In this document: positions 34,013-36,152 of the stretch, piece by piece
Layout: each line of letters opens with the position of its first letter
Position numbering within the stretch: the stretch's first letter is position 1
Source of the DNA: Bacillota bacterium
Lineage (GTDB): Bacteria > Bacillota > Clostridia > Acetivibrionales > DSM-1351
Length of the DNA: 36,152 bases
Reading direction: 5' to 3'
Assembly (NCBI GenBank): GCA_023409265.1
Contig: JAEYHZ010000043.1
Coordinates: forward strand, 1-36,152
The notes under the pieces: generated by a model
Database searches by the model: none
What the model was told of the DNA's origin: nothing
What the model saw: the letters and a program-made list of their open reading frames with translations, nothing else
Position numbers and translations under genes: made by a program

Positions 34013-34191
34013 AATATAACACCTCAAATAGAATTTTAACATACCTGAAAGTTTAGAACAATATATGTAGAAAAAATGTATTTCTAATAAAAAATGTGGA
34101 GATAAATCGATGCATTTTACTATATACTAAAGCTGCCAAATGGTTTATGTCACGCTGGCTCTTTTCAAAAAATGTATAGGAGGATTAGGTG

Positions 34192-35823
34192 ATGAAAAAG
34201 AAAATCATCAGCTGTTTTATTTGTGTTGTATTCCTTTGTAGTGTTTTGGTTTCCAATAATTTTGCTAGTGATAGTAGCAATATTGGCGACAAGGCAGTAA
34301 AAAACGTTATTTTACTTATTCCTGACGGAACTGAAGAATCAAGCATCAACCTTGCAAGATGGTATCAAGGCGGAACTCCGTTTTCATTTGACAAGTATAA
34401 CTGCGGTCTGGTAAGAAATTACCCTGCAGATGGGATTATAACCGACTCAGCTGCCGCAGGCAGTTCTTATGCTACGGGGAATAAAATTAATAGCGAGACG
34501 GTTTCTATAGCACCAAGTCATGTTGAAATGCCGGGAGTTGAGCTGCCTGCAATTGAAAATCAGGGCCAACCGCTTGCCACAATAGTTGAAGCTGCTAAGC
34601 TTAAAGGGCTGGCTACTGGTATTGTATCGACCAGTGAGTTCGTTGATGCTACTCCGGCAGTCTTTGCATCACATTCCTCTGATAGACACTTTTTATTGGA
34701 CATTGCTGAACAGATGGTATACAATTCACCGGATGTACTGCTTAGCGCAGGTACACAATTCCTCGTGCCTGGAAAAGATGTAGAAAATAACAGGCAGGAC
34801 GGTGAAGATCTTACAAAGGAAATCAAAGCAAATGGATATGATTATGTAACCACCAAAGCCGGAATGCTGAATTCAAAGTCTGATAAAATTTGGGGATTAT
34901 TCGGGGAAGGTGCCTGCGATGCTGAATTTGACCGTGATTTCGAGAATCACCCTAGTCTTGCAGAAATGACTCAAAAAGCTATTGATGTATTGTCAAAAGA
35001 CAAGGATGGATTTTTCCTGATGGTTGAGTCTGCTCAGGTAGACTGGTTTGCTCATAACGGTGATCCTATTGGCGTTATAAGTGAAGTTCTTGCGTATGAT
35101 AAAGCATTTGAAGTTGCAATCGATTTTGCCTTAAAGGATGGAAATACCGCAGTAATCGGAGTCCCAGACCATGGAACCGGCGCTATCTATCTTAATAATT
35201 ATGGAACATTGAAAGACTTAAATGGAATTTTGCATATGGCCAAGAATACAACATATGGATTTGAAGATAAAATAACTGAAAAGAACTTTAAAGAAGTCAT
35301 TGCTAAGTATTATGGTATCAAAGATATTAAAAAAGAAGAAGCAGCCAGGATTAAAAAGGCTATAAAGACTGGAGAAGGCTCAAATAGCGCAATTGGAGCA
35401 CTTTATTGCAGCAGAGCTGAAATAACTATGACCACAGGTGACCATACTGCTGAAGATGTTAATTTGTTTGCTTATCATCCAGCCGGCTTTAAGCCCACTG
35501 ACTACAAACAAAGCGGTACAATACTGAATTGTGATGTGGGCAAGTATATGCAGTATATTCTTGGCCTTGACTGTGATGCTTTGACTAAAACACTTTATGT
35601 ATCCGATAGCAGTTTAAAGAAACAAGGCGCCAAAGTAACCGTAGATAAAAAAGATCCAAAAAATCCTGTAGTGGTTATTACTAAAGGTTCAAAAACATTG
35701 AAACTTCCTATAAATAAAAATATTGCAATAATAAACGGAAAGGTTACAAAGCTTGACTCATTGACATTACTAATTAAGGACAAAATCTGGGTATCTGGTA
35801 ATACTTTATCTTTAATAGAATAA
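34192..35823 (+). CDS. Secreted alkaline phosphatase with C-terminal extra domain
   Basis: About 543 residues. A Sec signal peptide (1-26, ending near NNFAS) exports it. The catalytic domain has metal ligand Asp45 in VILLIPDGTEES, nucleophile Ser86 in IITDSAAAGSSYATG, and the metal-site stretches ESAQVDWFAHNGDP, VPDHGTG and TTGDHTAEDV. This is the standard alkaline phosphatase set. The last ~75 residues after ~470 (GKVTKLDSLTLLIKDKIWV) look like the copper-amine-oxidase-type repeat used as a wall or surface module. AGGAGG precedes tandem GTG-ATG; the ATG at 34192 is better spaced. It should release phosphate outside the cell. Confidence 0.93.
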   Translation: MKKKIISCFICVVFLCSVLVSNNFASDSSNIGDKAVKNVILLIPDGTEESSINLARWYQGGTPFSFDKYNCGLVRNYPADGIITDSAAAGSSYATGNKINSETVSIAPSHVEMPGVELPAIENQGQPLATIVEAAKLKGLATGIVSTSEFVDATPAVFASHSSDRHFLLDIAEQMVYNSPDVLLSAGTQFLVPGKDVENNRQDGEDLTKEIKANGYDYVTTKAGMLNSKSDKIWGLFGEGACDAEFDRDFENHPSLAEMTQKAIDVLSKDKDGFFLMVESAQVDWFAHNGDPIGVISEVLAYDKAFEVAIDFALKDGNTAVIGVPDHGTGAIYLNNYGTLKDLNGILHMAKNTTYGFEDKITEKNFKEVIAKYYGIKDIKKEEAARIKKAIKTGEGSNSAIGALYCSRAEITMTTGDHTAEDVNLFAYHPAGFKPTDYKQSGTILNCDVGKYMQYILGLDCDALTKTLYVSDSSLKKQGAKVTVDKKDPKNPVVVITKGSKTLKLPINKNIAIINGKVTKLDSLTLLIKDKIWVSGNTLSLIE

Positions 35824-35874
35824 CTTTATAAAGCAATAGATAAATACACTCAGAAACATTAATATTTTTTCTTA

Positions 35875-35920
35875 AAAAAGCTGCCGAGTTCCTTATTTGG
35901 TTCATTCGGCAGTTTTTAGT
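35875..35920 (+). terminator. Terminator after the alkaline phosphatase gene
   Basis: Arms CTGCCGA (35881-35887) and TCGGCAG (35906-35912), bordered by AAAAAAG and TTTTTAGTTT, give a terminator usable in the plus direction. The rest of the 266-bp gap to the 5S gene has no further gene. Confidence 0.8.
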
Positions 35921-36044
35921 TTATCAAAATTCTCTTGCTAATTTTTTTGCTGGTTCAATTATTTATTTCCTCAAAAAAAGGGTCATATGTTTAATATCCA
36001 AATAATAACGTATGACGTACTTCAAATAAAAAATCATTTCCTGA

Positions 36045-36083
36045 CATAAAACAAGCCCTCAAGCATTTCTGCTTAAGGGCTTG
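36045..36083 (-). terminator. Terminator of the rRNA operon
   Basis: A 14-bp stem (36052-36065 and 36070-36083) whose one imperfect position is a G-U pair only in the minus-strand RNA. It is followed there by TTTTATG and lies directly after the 5S 3' end. Confidence 0.88.
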
Positions 36084-36089
36084 ATATAA

Positions 36090-36152
36090 ATCTGGCAGAG
36101 ACTTACTTTCCCGGGCCGTTTCCAGCCAAGTATTATCAGCACTGAGATGCTT
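36090..36152 (-). rRNA. rrf: 5S ribosomal RNA, 3' half, cut by the window edge
   Basis: Read on the minus strand, the last 63 bases give the 3' half of 5S rRNA: GATAATACTTGGCTGGAAAC, then CGGCCCGGGAAAGTAAGTC and the terminal GCCAGAT that pairs with the 5' end of the molecule. The 3' end is placed near 36090, next to the terminator hairpin. An rRNA operon in the minus direction therefore ends here; its 16S and 23S genes lie beyond the window. Confidence 0.9.

Overview
The window reads as chromosomal DNA of a low-GC, spore-forming, motile Clostridia. Genes carry strong AGGAGG-type ribosome sites, and there is a Spo0E-like phosphatase, CheW, a SepF/YlmH/DivIVA division cluster, an agr-type peptide signalling cassette and an oligosaccharide-uptake locus with a cytoplasmic GH5 enzyme. 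That mix suits a plant-fibre-degrading relative of Ruminiclostridium; the genus is an inference. The left edge cuts a minus-strand gene after nine codons. The right edge cuts a 5S rRNA gene whose rRNA operon lies outside the window.

Region by region: 1-3.6 kb holds an AraC regulator, a transglutaminase-like protein and a membrane-anchored TPR protein. 3.8-6.3 kb is FtsK/SpoIIIE. 6.8-14.6 kb is one minus-strand carbohydrate locus: YesM-type kinase, YesN-type regulator, sugar-binding lipoprotein, two CUT1 permeases and a GH5 hydrolase without signal peptide. It has no ATPase gene of its own, and a hairpin sits after the binding-protein gene. 14.8-21.2 kb holds a small lipoprotein, the division cluster (HlyD-like, yggS, sepF, yggT, ylmH, divIVA) and a PLP enzyme. 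21.2-23.8 kb has a MITE-like inverted repeat, an RluD-type pseudouridine synthase, a MerR/RacA-like DNA-binding protein behind a structured leader, and a zinc-ribbon TM2 protein.

24.0-26.8 kb is the most interesting part. AgrB is followed by a seven-helix AgrC-like membrane protein with no kinase domain, then by a 39-codon AgrD precursor too small for a standard ORF list. No histidine kinase or response regulator follows. Next come a small XRE repressor-like gene and a Spo0E-like gene, fired divergently from two near-consensus promoters. This could be an agr circuit that signals without phosphotransfer and is placed next to a sporulation control gene. The link is inferred from gene order only.

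26.8-30.3 kb holds ychF, cheW, a DUF896 gene and an RlmI-like methyltransferase. 30.4-34.0 kb is accessory in character: a class-C beta-lactamase-like hydrolase, a short tandem repeat, a methyltransferase, an HEVGH membrane protein and an AraC regulator. The regulator is divergent from a secreted alkaline phosphatase. The longer gene-free stretches are 6331-6798 (ftsK promoter, a doubtful ORF and a terminator), 21205-21561 (the inverted repeat, otherwise nothing seen), 23766-24097 (a hairpin before agrB), and 28591-28907 (a cheW leader hairpin and a promoter). I saw no tRNA, complete insertion sequence or CRISPR array.
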